Assembly (NCBI GenBank): GCA_013350335.1
Contig: CM023540.1
Coordinates: 44,871,222 to 44,935,221, forward strand
Origin: Chimonanthus salicifolius
Lineage: Eukaryota > Streptophyta > Magnoliopsida > Laurales > Calycanthaceae
Direction: 5' to 3'
Length of the DNA stretch: 64,000 bases
Shown: piece after piece, positions 36,057-48,000 of the stretch
Numbering within the stretch: the stretch's first letter is position 1
How the letters are laid out: every line of letters begins with the position of its first letter
The notes under the pieces: generated by a model
The model's database searches: none
What the model saw: the letters and a program-made list of their open reading frames with translations, nothing else
Told to the model about the DNA's origin: nothing
Made by a program: the position numbers and the translations under genes

Positions 36057-39000
36057 CTAGCGATCTTCGCGCTGCACTCGGTTGGGGTCAGCAACCATAT
36101 CCATCATCAGCTTCTCAGGTGAATCTTCCCAACTGGCAAAATTTTTGAGGTCAACCTGCAGAATGTACAATAAACGTAAGAGTGCTACCGTCATGTACAG
36201 TAAGAAGAATTACAAGTCTAATTTTATGTGCTGGAAGGCAGGGAATTCAAATGTCAGCAAGTACTGGTATAGCTATATGCTACCTTGCGCCTCTGCTCTG
36301 AAAAAAGTGATTCTCGCTTCTTATACATGTCCTGCTTTTCCTTGGCAGTTTTCCCACCTAAGCCCCACACCTCTACCTCCAGAACTGAGGCTTCAACAGG
36401 TAAATAGCCCTACAGAATAATGAAATTTACATTTTCAAAAAATCAGTATGAAATGTGAGCTTTCTCACAGATGCTCGTAGTTTTAAGTGGATTCCTATTT
36501 ATCATCATCATCATCATCATCTTCTTCTTCTCATCACTATTACCATCATATATTTTACCATTCAATTAAATAAACAATAGAAAAGCTATGCTTATTCAAT
36601 TAGTGAAGAATGCCAATGGCGCATATTTGCATTTTGCACCTACAGGATTAATCTTGGGTCAGATGCTTTGGTACTTTGGACTATTGGAGGTCAATTTACA
36701 CCCCTAATAGAATCCCAGCCAACCAATCAAGAATGGGCATAAGCCCCAGATGGATGGCTGGATTCTAACATTTTTTTTTTCTGAATAATATGGGTATCTC
36801 CACGCCACATTGGAGGTGAGACTAATTCCAGTGATACACGAAACCACCCGCAAGCCTCGTGTAACATTATGGAAGTTATCTGGGGCATTTCTCATTAGAT
36901 GTGGAGCTTCCAGATTTTTTTCATAGTAAAATTTTATTCCAAGAAGTGGAACTCTTACATGAACTGGTAGTCCATAAAGGCAGGAGGCAGTTGTAAAATA
37001 AAAACAACTCATAATCATTTTCAAATAAATAAATAAAGTGCACCATTAGACTTCCTGGAATAGCTAGTCTCCCATTACAAGCGTATCACCTCTTCAATTC
37101 CTGCTTAGGTTTTGGCTAATAAGTTCTTTCATGAGTAAGCTCCATTATACTGGGCCGATGAAAGAATTCCTACAATAGTTGCAGCAGTAGAAATCCTAAA
37201 TAACTGAACCTCATCAGTGGGAGAAGCCATGTTCTAATGCTCAGGAGCCTACACTTCTTGTTCAAGTACTTCGGGATTATCCTGAAAAGTGTCTGTGAAG
37301 TGCCATTGCATCTCCTTGCCTGGACCCACTTTCCTCCCAGCATATTGCAGTCTCGGGCAGCTCTCTCAAGCTTCCTCTGCTGCCATAGGGGACTTACATT
37401 TCTTTGGGTCTTTCCATGCCTCCAGCTTCTAGCTCCTTGGAAGCTCCTGTTCCAGAATACGTGGCTCATATGGCTGGATTGAGTTAATCAAAATGCTTGA
37501 GGTTGGTAAAAACTTGGATTGATCGCCAATGGCCAGGAAAGCCGCCTCCTCTCCTACTTCACTATGGTAAGGGACTTGGGCTCCACTCCTTCAAAGCCCA
37601 GATGGAAAGATAGGATCTCTAGAGAATTAACACGCCAAAGCTCCTCTATCAATTACTCCCGTCGCAAACAAAATGCATCAGGTGCTCCTAGACGTCTCTA
37701 AGGTGAAGAGTCGGGCCCCTCTTGATATTCTTCCCTTGGACTGAGAGAGATCTTGGTGTCCCGGCATTGAGAACATCAATTTTGAGCTTCATTTACACAA
37801 TCAGCCCATTTTTTTCTCTTGATTTTCCCAGTTCGTTTTTTGTTTTCTTGTGTGTTTAGTCCCCGTGTGTTTAGGACTACCTTAATCTTTCTGTTTGATT
37901 GTGCTTTTTGTATGTGCACCTCAGGCAGTTTTTCTCTAATAATATAGTTACCATTTCAAACAAAAAAGTGTCTGTGTGGATATTCCCTCTACATATAAAA
38001 AGAGGCATACAGAAGAGAAGACAGTCAATTTTGTAAAATATTTTGAAACTCGGCATATGAGTAACAGGAACAGGTAGTGGTTGGTTCTTTGTCTATCTGA
38101 AATTGTTTTAACTCTACCTGATTGGGAAAAAGAGATCCAGGTTGGTAAGTTTTGTCAGTTGAATGATGGCGTACAGTAATTCGAGCAAAATCTTCATCCA
38201 TAAATATTCTTTCTTGTCCAACTGTTCCTCCAAACCCAATACCCACAGGCTTTGGATGTGCGTCATACACTCTCCCAGTAGGATGCAAGTGACTATATAT
38301 GAAGTTCTTATCCTTCCCTGTCCAGAAAAAGAATCCATGATCAGAGGTGCAAGTTCCAATACAAGAAGAAGCGTTTGTTTACATACCAGAAGGTGGATAT
38401 AGGTGGAAAACTGGGCTTATGGCATAGCAGATATCCAGAGCTTCCATAGAACAAATCTCTATTTTCAAAGCCCTGATGAGTAAGTACAGCAATGACCCAT
38501 CTTCCAATATCAGTATTGTCATCACTTGCTACTGATGAATTAGCAGATATTAACAATAATAATGTCCCATGATAACCTTCAACACCAGCCCAGAATCTAT
38601 TTAATCCTCTTCCATGTTCAGATGACCTACATAGATGTACAGAAAAGAGTACAAGAAAACTTCAATCAAGTAGTCCTTCAAAAAGGGAGCTGCTTTCTTG
38701 TAATTTAAGCATAGCAAGATCATGAGAAAAACCAACATGAATGATTTAAGACTGGATAATTAATACAGGTGCACTTATTGAAGAAATAGACTGAAAAGGG
38801 AATTCAAATAACCACTTGAAAAGGGACCACACGTTGAATTACTATTACTGTGTTATTATTTTTATAACTAGAAGAGACTGCGTACCATTTAAAAAAAAAG
38901 GGCGACACAGCCCCACAATCACTATTAACAACTATATGCCATTGGACAACTCTTTGCCATCACTATTTGTTTCATTCCTTTCTTCACATGCAGGGTTCCT

Positions 39001-42000
39001 CACGGTCTCATCATTCAAAATGAAAATGCAATGTTTTAAGAGCTAGACCATTAAAGATCAGGGCCACTGGGTCTAATCAAGGAGTTCAAGCTGGCTTAAA
39101 CCTGTGACATCAGCATGACATGATAATCATATCTACACATTAAAAGAAAATTATAAACTTGTCAATATAATTAAGATCTTAATTTCTATTATATTGACTT
39201 AAGTGTATGGCACAGAATTTTAGAAGTTTCATTTCTGAAATAAAATCTATCAGTATGATCTTCACAACTAGTCTACCAAAAATCAAAGAAAAAAAAATCA
39301 TCAAGCCCTAACGGCTGTAACAGATGCTTGAGTTAGAAAGAGAGGAATAGAGAGAGGTAGAAGAAGATTAAATCCATAGCTTGTAAAAAGAAGCCAAGAT
39401 CATAATAAAAAAGGCTTGAGAGTCATTATTACAAACCTGTACAGAAGATATTCCGATGTTCCAATGCCTTGTCCAGGAGTGCAAACCTTTAACAGCTCTT
39501 CACTGAAGGCATTATTTCTTTGAGTAAGAGAGATAGCCCAGGCCCTTCCACAAGTGAGTAGAAATGTATTACAAGCATCATCAGAGGTGGTGTCACCAAG
39601 TGATACAATTAGACCATCAGAATCATCCTGTTCATTTGAGTAAAGGATTTAATTTCACAAAAAGCAATTATTAAATTCTTCTATCTTTGTGGATAGAATT
39701 AAAGGAAAATAGTATTTTTCCTTTATCCAACCAACAATGTCTTTTGAAACCACTCTTATTCATTACAGAACCTTCTTCCGTAAAGAGGATCATGGGGAAA
39801 GAAGAGAACCCATCTAAGGGCTTCTCCAAACCTCATAAAAAACAAAGAACAAAAAGGAAGAGGGTGAGAAGCAAACAAAAAAGACTGTATGATACGAGAT
39901 GCTATGCTCGTAACTTATGATGCTGCAATTTGTATTACGGACTTATGGTCTGTATGGTGAGAGGGATAATAGGCAGTGCAGGAATGAGATAAAGTCAATC
40001 TGCAATTACCTTTTTCGGTCAAATTTATACCAATATCTTGGGAGAGAAATAATAGGCAATTGTGGGAATGAGATAAGAGGAGCTTTTGTGGCCAAATTTA
40101 TATCAATGCCTTCTGCTACAATTTCTTTAAATATAGTTGAGTTTCGCTGTTGAATTTCGATGGGTATAGGCAGTAACATGTCTATGCAATCTCTCCCTTT
40201 CTCTCTCTTCTTTTTAAAGCATATTTATTTTTTTTTGAAATGGTTCATATATTAATAATAATAGATAAAAAGCACTAGCTTGTGATTACAGAGGAACAGG
40301 AAAAGAAACTGGGCCCAACACTTGGCTCGCAAGAAAGAAAAAACCACCATGCATAAAAAATTAAAAAACTGACAAACAGGACAACAAAAATAAAGAAAAA
40401 AAAAAAAACAACTGGCAAGAGACTAGGTAGATGGTCAGGGCCTATCCGAAGGTGGGAAGCGGGACAGCCTGGCATACATGAGATAAGGAAAAAAAAAAAA
40501 GGCATGAAGGAGGAAGCTGGGCACGGGAGAGGAACGAGGTAGGAAGGACGCTGGAGCTGTGTGAAGACTGAGGCTGTCTGTTAGGAAGAGGGAACAAGAA
40601 GGACGGTGCAATTATCCAAGTGTTGCGCGAAGACCGGAGCACATGCAGGTCACCTAGGAATGCCGGAGGCAGTAGCCAGTAGCTAGTTGGTGAAGGAATA
40701 AATAGGAGCAGCAGGAAACATAGAAGCCGCAGGGATGATCGGCGCAAAACGAGGAACCACACGAAGCACCTGGTCGCCATGTAGATGATTGAAGGAGGGA
40801 GCACGTAGCATACTGCAATGGCGGAAGAACTCACGAAGACCGAAATGCTGATGACTGCAGCAGGAAAGTTTGCCAATGGCGGAGGAGGTAGGAAGCAGCA
40901 GACAGATCCCTCGGTTCGGCAACCAAAATGTCAGATTCCAAAGCACGACAACGGTAAAATTTGCTGGGAGAGGACATAAGCTGGTTACTTTAACAGACAA
41001 TAGGGATTTGAGGGAAATCTGATGAAGATCTGACACGGGCTGGAGATCTGAATGCACGGACGGACGATTGAGCTTGGAAGAGTCTGGATGGGTTGCGGAC
41101 GACATCCAGACAGTGGCTTGCAGCAGGCGAATGGTGACTTGCAGCAGATGAACGGCCTCCGAAAAGCAGGATCTAGAACAGATTGACACACAAGTGTGGA
41201 ACTTGTGAGGGCGAGATGGGATCTGGACAACAACGGCCGGGAGAGACTGAAGGAGGTACTGGATTGTTAAAAGGACGACAGTAGGTTCGACTGGTGACAA
41301 GGAGCGTGTTGCAGACTATGGCAGATGCCGAGGCAGGGAGGTGTCCGAGGGTAGACGCACAACAGGCAGACGGGGAAGAAGATCGCCTGGGGAGCTCGAG
41401 CATCAGAACATGTGGCTGGACGTTTGTCCAGGCACGAGGTAGGAGGAATGGTGAGGGGAGGTGTTGTTAGGCGAGCAAAAAGACGGAAAGTTCAGTAGGG
41501 GAGAGGAGATGATAGAAAAGAGGCTAGGTGTTGAAGGCCTAAAGATCTACAGTCCTCCCTCTACCGGATTTGCTCTGGTAGAGGGAGAGGCGGAGGGCAA
41601 TGGATTTTCTCCAAGGAGCGATAGGTAGATAGATTGTTGCAAGTGTTTTTAAAGCATATTTAATCATTGTATTACTTGTCTTCTTCTTCTTTTGCTAGTA
41701 TTACATTGATGTGTGTTGGGGGTGTTTGTCAGATTAGGTTTCTAGGCTGTGCTGGTGTTTATTTGTTAGCCATTCAGGGGAGCTGTGAAGTATGTCCCTT
41801 CCTTTGCTTCCCTGCACCCCCTCCTCCTTCCCCTTTTCTTTCTCCATAAACCAGTCATAATTTTAAAACTGTACTAATTTTTTTCCCAATGAATTACCCT
41901 TTCTGACCCTAGATCAGGGTTTGGATCTAGCCTGGTGAACTGAATCCATTAAGAAGTCCACCTGCAGGCTGGATACATTTATAGATAGGATGGATTCTCC

Positions 42001-45000
42001 CAATTAAAAACTTAGGTTCTTATTAATGTATAAATCTGTTCCAATAACTTATATAATGTCCAGTGAAGGCTGAGCATATCAAGAAAGAATGCTCCTCATA
42101 CGGGCAATATATTGTGCCATATCCAAGACATGGATTTTAAGGCTATAGGAGCATATTATGTGTCCACTTCATCTTATCACTACTCTGTCAGTTATTACTG
42201 CAATTATAGTGCAAGGGAAGTCAATAATCTTGTCAGGAAAAAGAAAAGAAATTTCTCAAGAGATTCCATCAGAACCTAACCAACTAGAATCAATTCTTCA
42301 ATATCACAAATTCAAAGGAAGCATTCTGAGAAGTGAAACAGCTTACACTGTGCTACATAACAACAACAATAAAAATACTAATAACAATAATAACTAATGC
42401 TACTACTAGTATTTTATTTTTGTTGTTGTTACTGTTGCAGCTGTTGTTTTCACTGTTATTATTATCATTATGCAGAAGACGTGAATAAAATTTCAATGCG
42501 GCCTGCATACAAGGAATGATCTCAATGTTTTGCTGGCTTCTACTGAATGTGCCTCCTAATAGACTTGGACACATCCTGTCTTGATTTTTCACAGGTGAAC
42601 TATCACCACTGACTCGTTAATTCAAGTATGGCCAGATAATGAACATGGCATAAAAAAATCATGGTGTGTATCATTCATCACAACCAATTATTTCAGAGAC
42701 TAGCAACAAGAACAACAGTACTCCACATAAGTAGTGGAATAGATTCCATACACTCATCAAGTGTATTATAAATGGGATGGATGTAATATACCTTTGAAGA
42801 TGCACAGATCTGCAGTTGACTATGGACATACTGAGTAAAGCAATCAGCAAGGCCAGGAGTCGTTGTCAGGGCCCATGTATGAAGTTTTTGAGCAGAAATA
42901 TGATTCTTCAAGGCCGAAATATCACATTCCTTGACATTTAAGTCCTTACTGTTCTCACTGCATGATATGGTGGCTGACAGTATTAAGTGATTTACATCTG
43001 GAAGAACCAATACGAATTTCCCCTCAGAAAACTTCATAATACTTGAACTTTGCGACATAATCCAACACATCCAGAGTAACATGCGCAGTTCACTTGGCAA
43101 GAGATAACCACCTATCTTACTGTCAACGGAATCTGATTCAAAATCCAATTTTGAAGGGATGCCAGCTTTTATAGCACAAACAGAATAAAGCCTGAACAGG
43201 TTATTGAGTGCCATTGACAAGGGCATCCTTCCGCAACACCTGATAAAACCTCTCAAAAACTCAACCCACTGAATTCCACCTTTATCAGCTATAAAAAACA
43301 GGTCAACCAAAGATAGACCTAGTTGAGCCAATAGTTTTAAAAAGCACTCAGGAGTTGATGATGATGCTTCGGTTACCAGATTCGTGGTGTTTAAACAGAA
43401 ACATTCCTGAAAAGAATGAAAAGATAGCAGGATCAATGACAGCGTGCATACAAATGGAAATAGTTAGCATGTCCAAGATAATCAATTCTAAAGATGACCA
43501 TGTAAGGTGCATTTGGTTGTGGGAAGACCATATATCCAGGAAAAATGCTGATTAGCACCCTTTTTAATTAGTAAAATTATCAGTCAAACCCAAGCTGAAT
43601 TGCAGACATCCATGTTGCACGAACACTTCAAGATTTGTTACACACCTTTGTTGGACACTCGCACCCATCTTCATTGGCTCTTCTAGCGCTTTTTTTTTTT
43701 TTGAAATGGTTCATATATTAATAGATAAAGAGGCACTAGAGGTGCAGGTACAAAAAGAGAAAACATAGAATATTTTAATGTGGATCATCTCCTTATCCAT
43801 TGTCCTTTCTCCTCGGCAGTTTGGAACTCTGTTTTGGGCCAGTTTGGTTTTTGGTGGACTATGTCTTTGGTGGGAATATAACAATAGGGTATCTAGGAAC
43901 ACTACGGAAATTTCTCAAGCCGTTAGCAGTTGGATTTTTGCTAAATGTGTTTCTTGGGCCTCTTCCCTGGAAGATTCCAGAATGTTCCCATGTCTGCGAG
44001 CCTCGAATGAGTGTAGTTGATTGTCAGAGAGTTGTTATAAGTTTTTTTGTCTTTTTTATGATCCAAGATTTTTTTGGTGTCTTGGATTGTAGGGTTGTTT
44101 CCTTTCCTCCTTCTGTTTTCTTTGTATTTGCACCCCCTTGTGCATTTTCTCTATTAATAAGGTAACTATAGAAAAAGAAAAGGAAAGAGGAGAAATAGAA
44201 ATCGTATTGTGTCTTCCTTAATCAAGGACATGCCCTATCATTTATATTTATAGAGAAAAGGGAATACAAATAAGGAAGGTAAAATAAATGCAAATAAGGA
44301 AGGTAAATTAAATAAAAGGGAAAAACCCTAAACTTAGTAAAAACACATTCCACTACAGAAGTTTGCCTCAAAGAGAAACTAATCCGAAGAAAATGCCGAA
44401 GTCCAGTGAGGAACATTAACATGAGCAGGAATAGTAAAACGGAGAAAAACGTAAATCTCTATTCAACAAGACCAAAGAATAGGTCTCAGAGGGTTCCATT
44501 GGCATTCAAACTCAAAAATTGCACCATACAGATGTGATGTAGGGCCAAAAAGATGGTAGAGTAGTGGGATTATAGGTTCAAATCCGAAGAAAAACTAGAG
44601 ATCTAAGGGATCAAACAAAGATGACCTTATGAACCACCCATAAAATGCAGGGGGGAAAAATTCTCTGAAATGAGAGGTAAAAAAGGTTGGAGAATCACAT
44701 CTGGGAGGCAAATGATGGATCGTTTGGCAAACAAGAAGGAAGGGAGAGGATTTTATTTATTCATATGGGGATTTGAAAAAAAAAAAAACCTTGTAGATGT
44801 GAAGGGTAGGCAGTGGCGAGACCAGTGATAGAAGGAGAGGTTAAATCCAAGGGCTGGTGAAGCAGATAAAGGCCAAAAACTTGACCCAAGCCCCAAGGGT
44901 TGCGATCGATATGTGAGGAAGAAACAACAGTGGACCCCACACAATACCAACCGAAGCAACAACCGCACAGATGCAATATGGAGGGATGGGCGATTGTAGT

Positions 45001-48000
45001 GGTCCAAAAATCTGAGGAAGAAAAGCTGGTGTCAGTGCAGATCTAGAGAAAAAACCCCAAAAACTGATAAGGCAATTGTCCCAGGTAGTAACTGGAAAAT
45101 GGCTGCAAAGAGGGGCCCACCAGTGATGGAAGGTGGGACCTCCAAGTGAGATTGAAACTTGATGCAAGGGCGACACCAAAGGTGAAAGGTTGAAATCGAC
45201 CAAGGCCTGGAGACAACTGATCGAAGCAGGAGACCAAAAAATTGGGTTTCCGTAACATTAGAATGGCTAGAAGAGAGATCTGGCAGAAACCTCACGAAAA
45301 CAGTCCAACATAGAGATCTAACCTATCGGATGGATAACCCTGTCAAAAACGGCAGGGAAGATAGGGGTTCCCGTCGGCAGAAGCTTTTCCGATCAACTGA
45401 TCAAAGACTGAGAAGGAGAGGCAGCGACAATTTTTTTTTTTAAATCGATGCAGCGAATGAGATCCAATGGAAGACAAAAGGACCCAGAACGACAGAACTA
45501 TATGCTGATGACAAGAGAATCGAAGATGAACAATGTGGTTCTCCCTCTGTTGGTGTGGCTTCAACCAGTAGAGGGAGATGGAGAAAATACGACGGTCGTC
45601 TTTTTCTCTCTCACAAGATTGGACCGAACAAAGGAAAAGAACTTGTCTCTCATACCATGTAGAAAATGATAAAAGGAAAGAGGAGAAATAGAAATTGTAT
45701 TGTGTCTGATTGTCTTACTTAATCAAGGAGAGACTCTATCGTTTATATTTATAGAGAAAAAGGAATACAAATAAGGAAGATAAAATAAATACAAATAAGG
45801 AAGGCAAATTAAATAAAAGGGAAAAGCCCTAAATTTAGTAAAGACAATAATTTAAATATATCATTTAAATATATCTCAAAAGTAACCACTTAAAAAAACT
45901 CATATTTTGATATTTTACAGGACTTGGGCAACGTTCTAATAATCTATAGGACTGGATTAAACAAGGGAAGAAAATTCTCAAAGAAGGCATAGCAGCATAA
46001 GTGAGAACAAAGATTATTAGAGTTGACTTCCCTCAATTAGCGGTGCTAATTGAGGGATTTATTTTGTCATTATATTTCCATTCCATTTATTCTTTTCCTG
46101 TAACTTTTTTTTTTAATCTCTTGTATTTTCCATTATTAATATAATACCTTTGGGTCTCTCCTCAATTGAAGAGGAAGACACAGCAAATTCGTGTGTCGAT
46201 TTTAAATTTCACATGATATCAGAGCCAGTACTCGAGCCTCACCTCGATTTTTTCCCCAGTTTCTAACACAAGTGGACTGAAATCCTTTTCTTTCTCATAT
46301 CTGAGAGACTCGTTTTCCTTAGTTCTTATTTGTTGTCTACAGCCAACCACTGCAATCTCTCCTCTCTTGACCGTGTTGCAACCAATGGCCAGATCCTCAC
46401 AAGTCAGAATGGCAAAACCGATCATTTTCTGTTGGACAAGCTTCACACACAGCTCTCCAACCAACTCTGTCGTTGGTGCCTCCTAGCCCAGATTCACCTC
46501 TGTCGTCAGCTACCAACAATTCCTGCATCATACTCATCAAAAGGTTCACGGTCAACAAGTTTATACCAACAACCCAAGATCTCTTCTGACAACTTGTGGC
46601 AATCCCACCTTCGGCCATTGTGCACACATTAGTGGGAATCTTTCCATTGACATGGGTCTTGGACAAGAAGTTGTTTCCTTCACTCACACAATGAACGCCA
46701 TGGAGCTTTTTTCTCTCAGTTATCCTCTCTGTCTTATTTCTTGGAGAGTTGCCTACTCTATAGGTTGTACCTCTCTCAGATCTTCTCAGACACACTTGAC
46801 AGTGCCTCTCTTTGTTTTTTGGCTCACCATCGGTCATGCAGATCCAGTACAACTGCTCTTCTTCCCTCGTTCAGGTGCCACCTTTTGCTGTTGCAGGACC
46901 TTGCCAGATCGAGTCTAGATCTCTGCTGCTATCTAACGCAGCTCTCTGCTGACGACCCAGATCTGTGCTTCATCATCTGAGATCTGTGGTTGTCCCACAT
47001 ACTGTTGTTTGAGCACACCTGCAGTGTCGCCGCTACTCAGATCTGGACGATTTCAGATCCTTCGCTGGAGACCTCTCATCTTTGTTTTTTGTTGTTCTGC
47101 TCTATCTCCTTTTCTGCAGTTTGCAACTTACGTGTTCGCACCAGATTCTCAAGTGGTCCACAACCAGTTCCCACAAGTTTGTAGCTAGTTCATAACAGTT
47201 CACAAACTGTCAATGCGCACACAATTTGCAACAAGTCCGCAACTAATTCGTGGTCACTTTGCTCCAACTTCCATAGCTGACAAACGTCCTGATTTGACCG
47301 GCTCGTCTAATGTGCAAGGATCAAGTAATGATCCTCTTTCTGTTCATTACTCAGGTAGTATCCGTTCTAGTGCTTCTCTCCTAGGTATTGCCCTCACAGT
47401 CCCTTCCCATTCAGTATGAATTATTGATACAGGGGCTAGTAATCACATGTGTATCAATTTTATTTATTTTCTTCCTATAAACCATGCTCTACCCCATTCT
47501 TTGTTCAACTTCTGGATGAATCAAATGCACCTATCACAGATATTTGGACTGTTCATCTTTCATCTTCACTTGTACTTGAGTAATGATTTCTTTATTCCAT
47601 CATTTAAATTTAACCTCTTGTCTGAGTCAACTTACCCATTCCAATACTTGTTTAGTGACCTTTTATTCTTCTCATTGTCTTTTCAGGACCCATCAACGAG
47701 GAAGACGATTGGACATGGTAATATTCATGAGGGGCTTTACTGTTTCAAATTTGGCTTCGGCAATGGCAGCCATCCAACCCCCTCTATTGATCTTTGACAT
47801 TTACAACTTGGCCACTTGAATCATCGCAGTCTGCACAATTTAGCTGAGCATGTTCCCTTCAATTCTTGTTCAAAGAATATAATTTGTGAAATTTGTCCAC
47901 AAGCCAAACACACATTTGCCCTTTCCTTCTAGCTCTATCACCAATAATAGACCATTTTCTTTGATTCACTGTGATATATGGGGTCCTTTTCCTCAATCAT

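Noticed and set aside
40683..41300. 205-codon minus-strand open frame
   Set aside because: It lies wholly inside a retroposon bounded by a 17-bp duplication. It overlaps other open frames in a GC-richer stretch and shows no recognisable domain.
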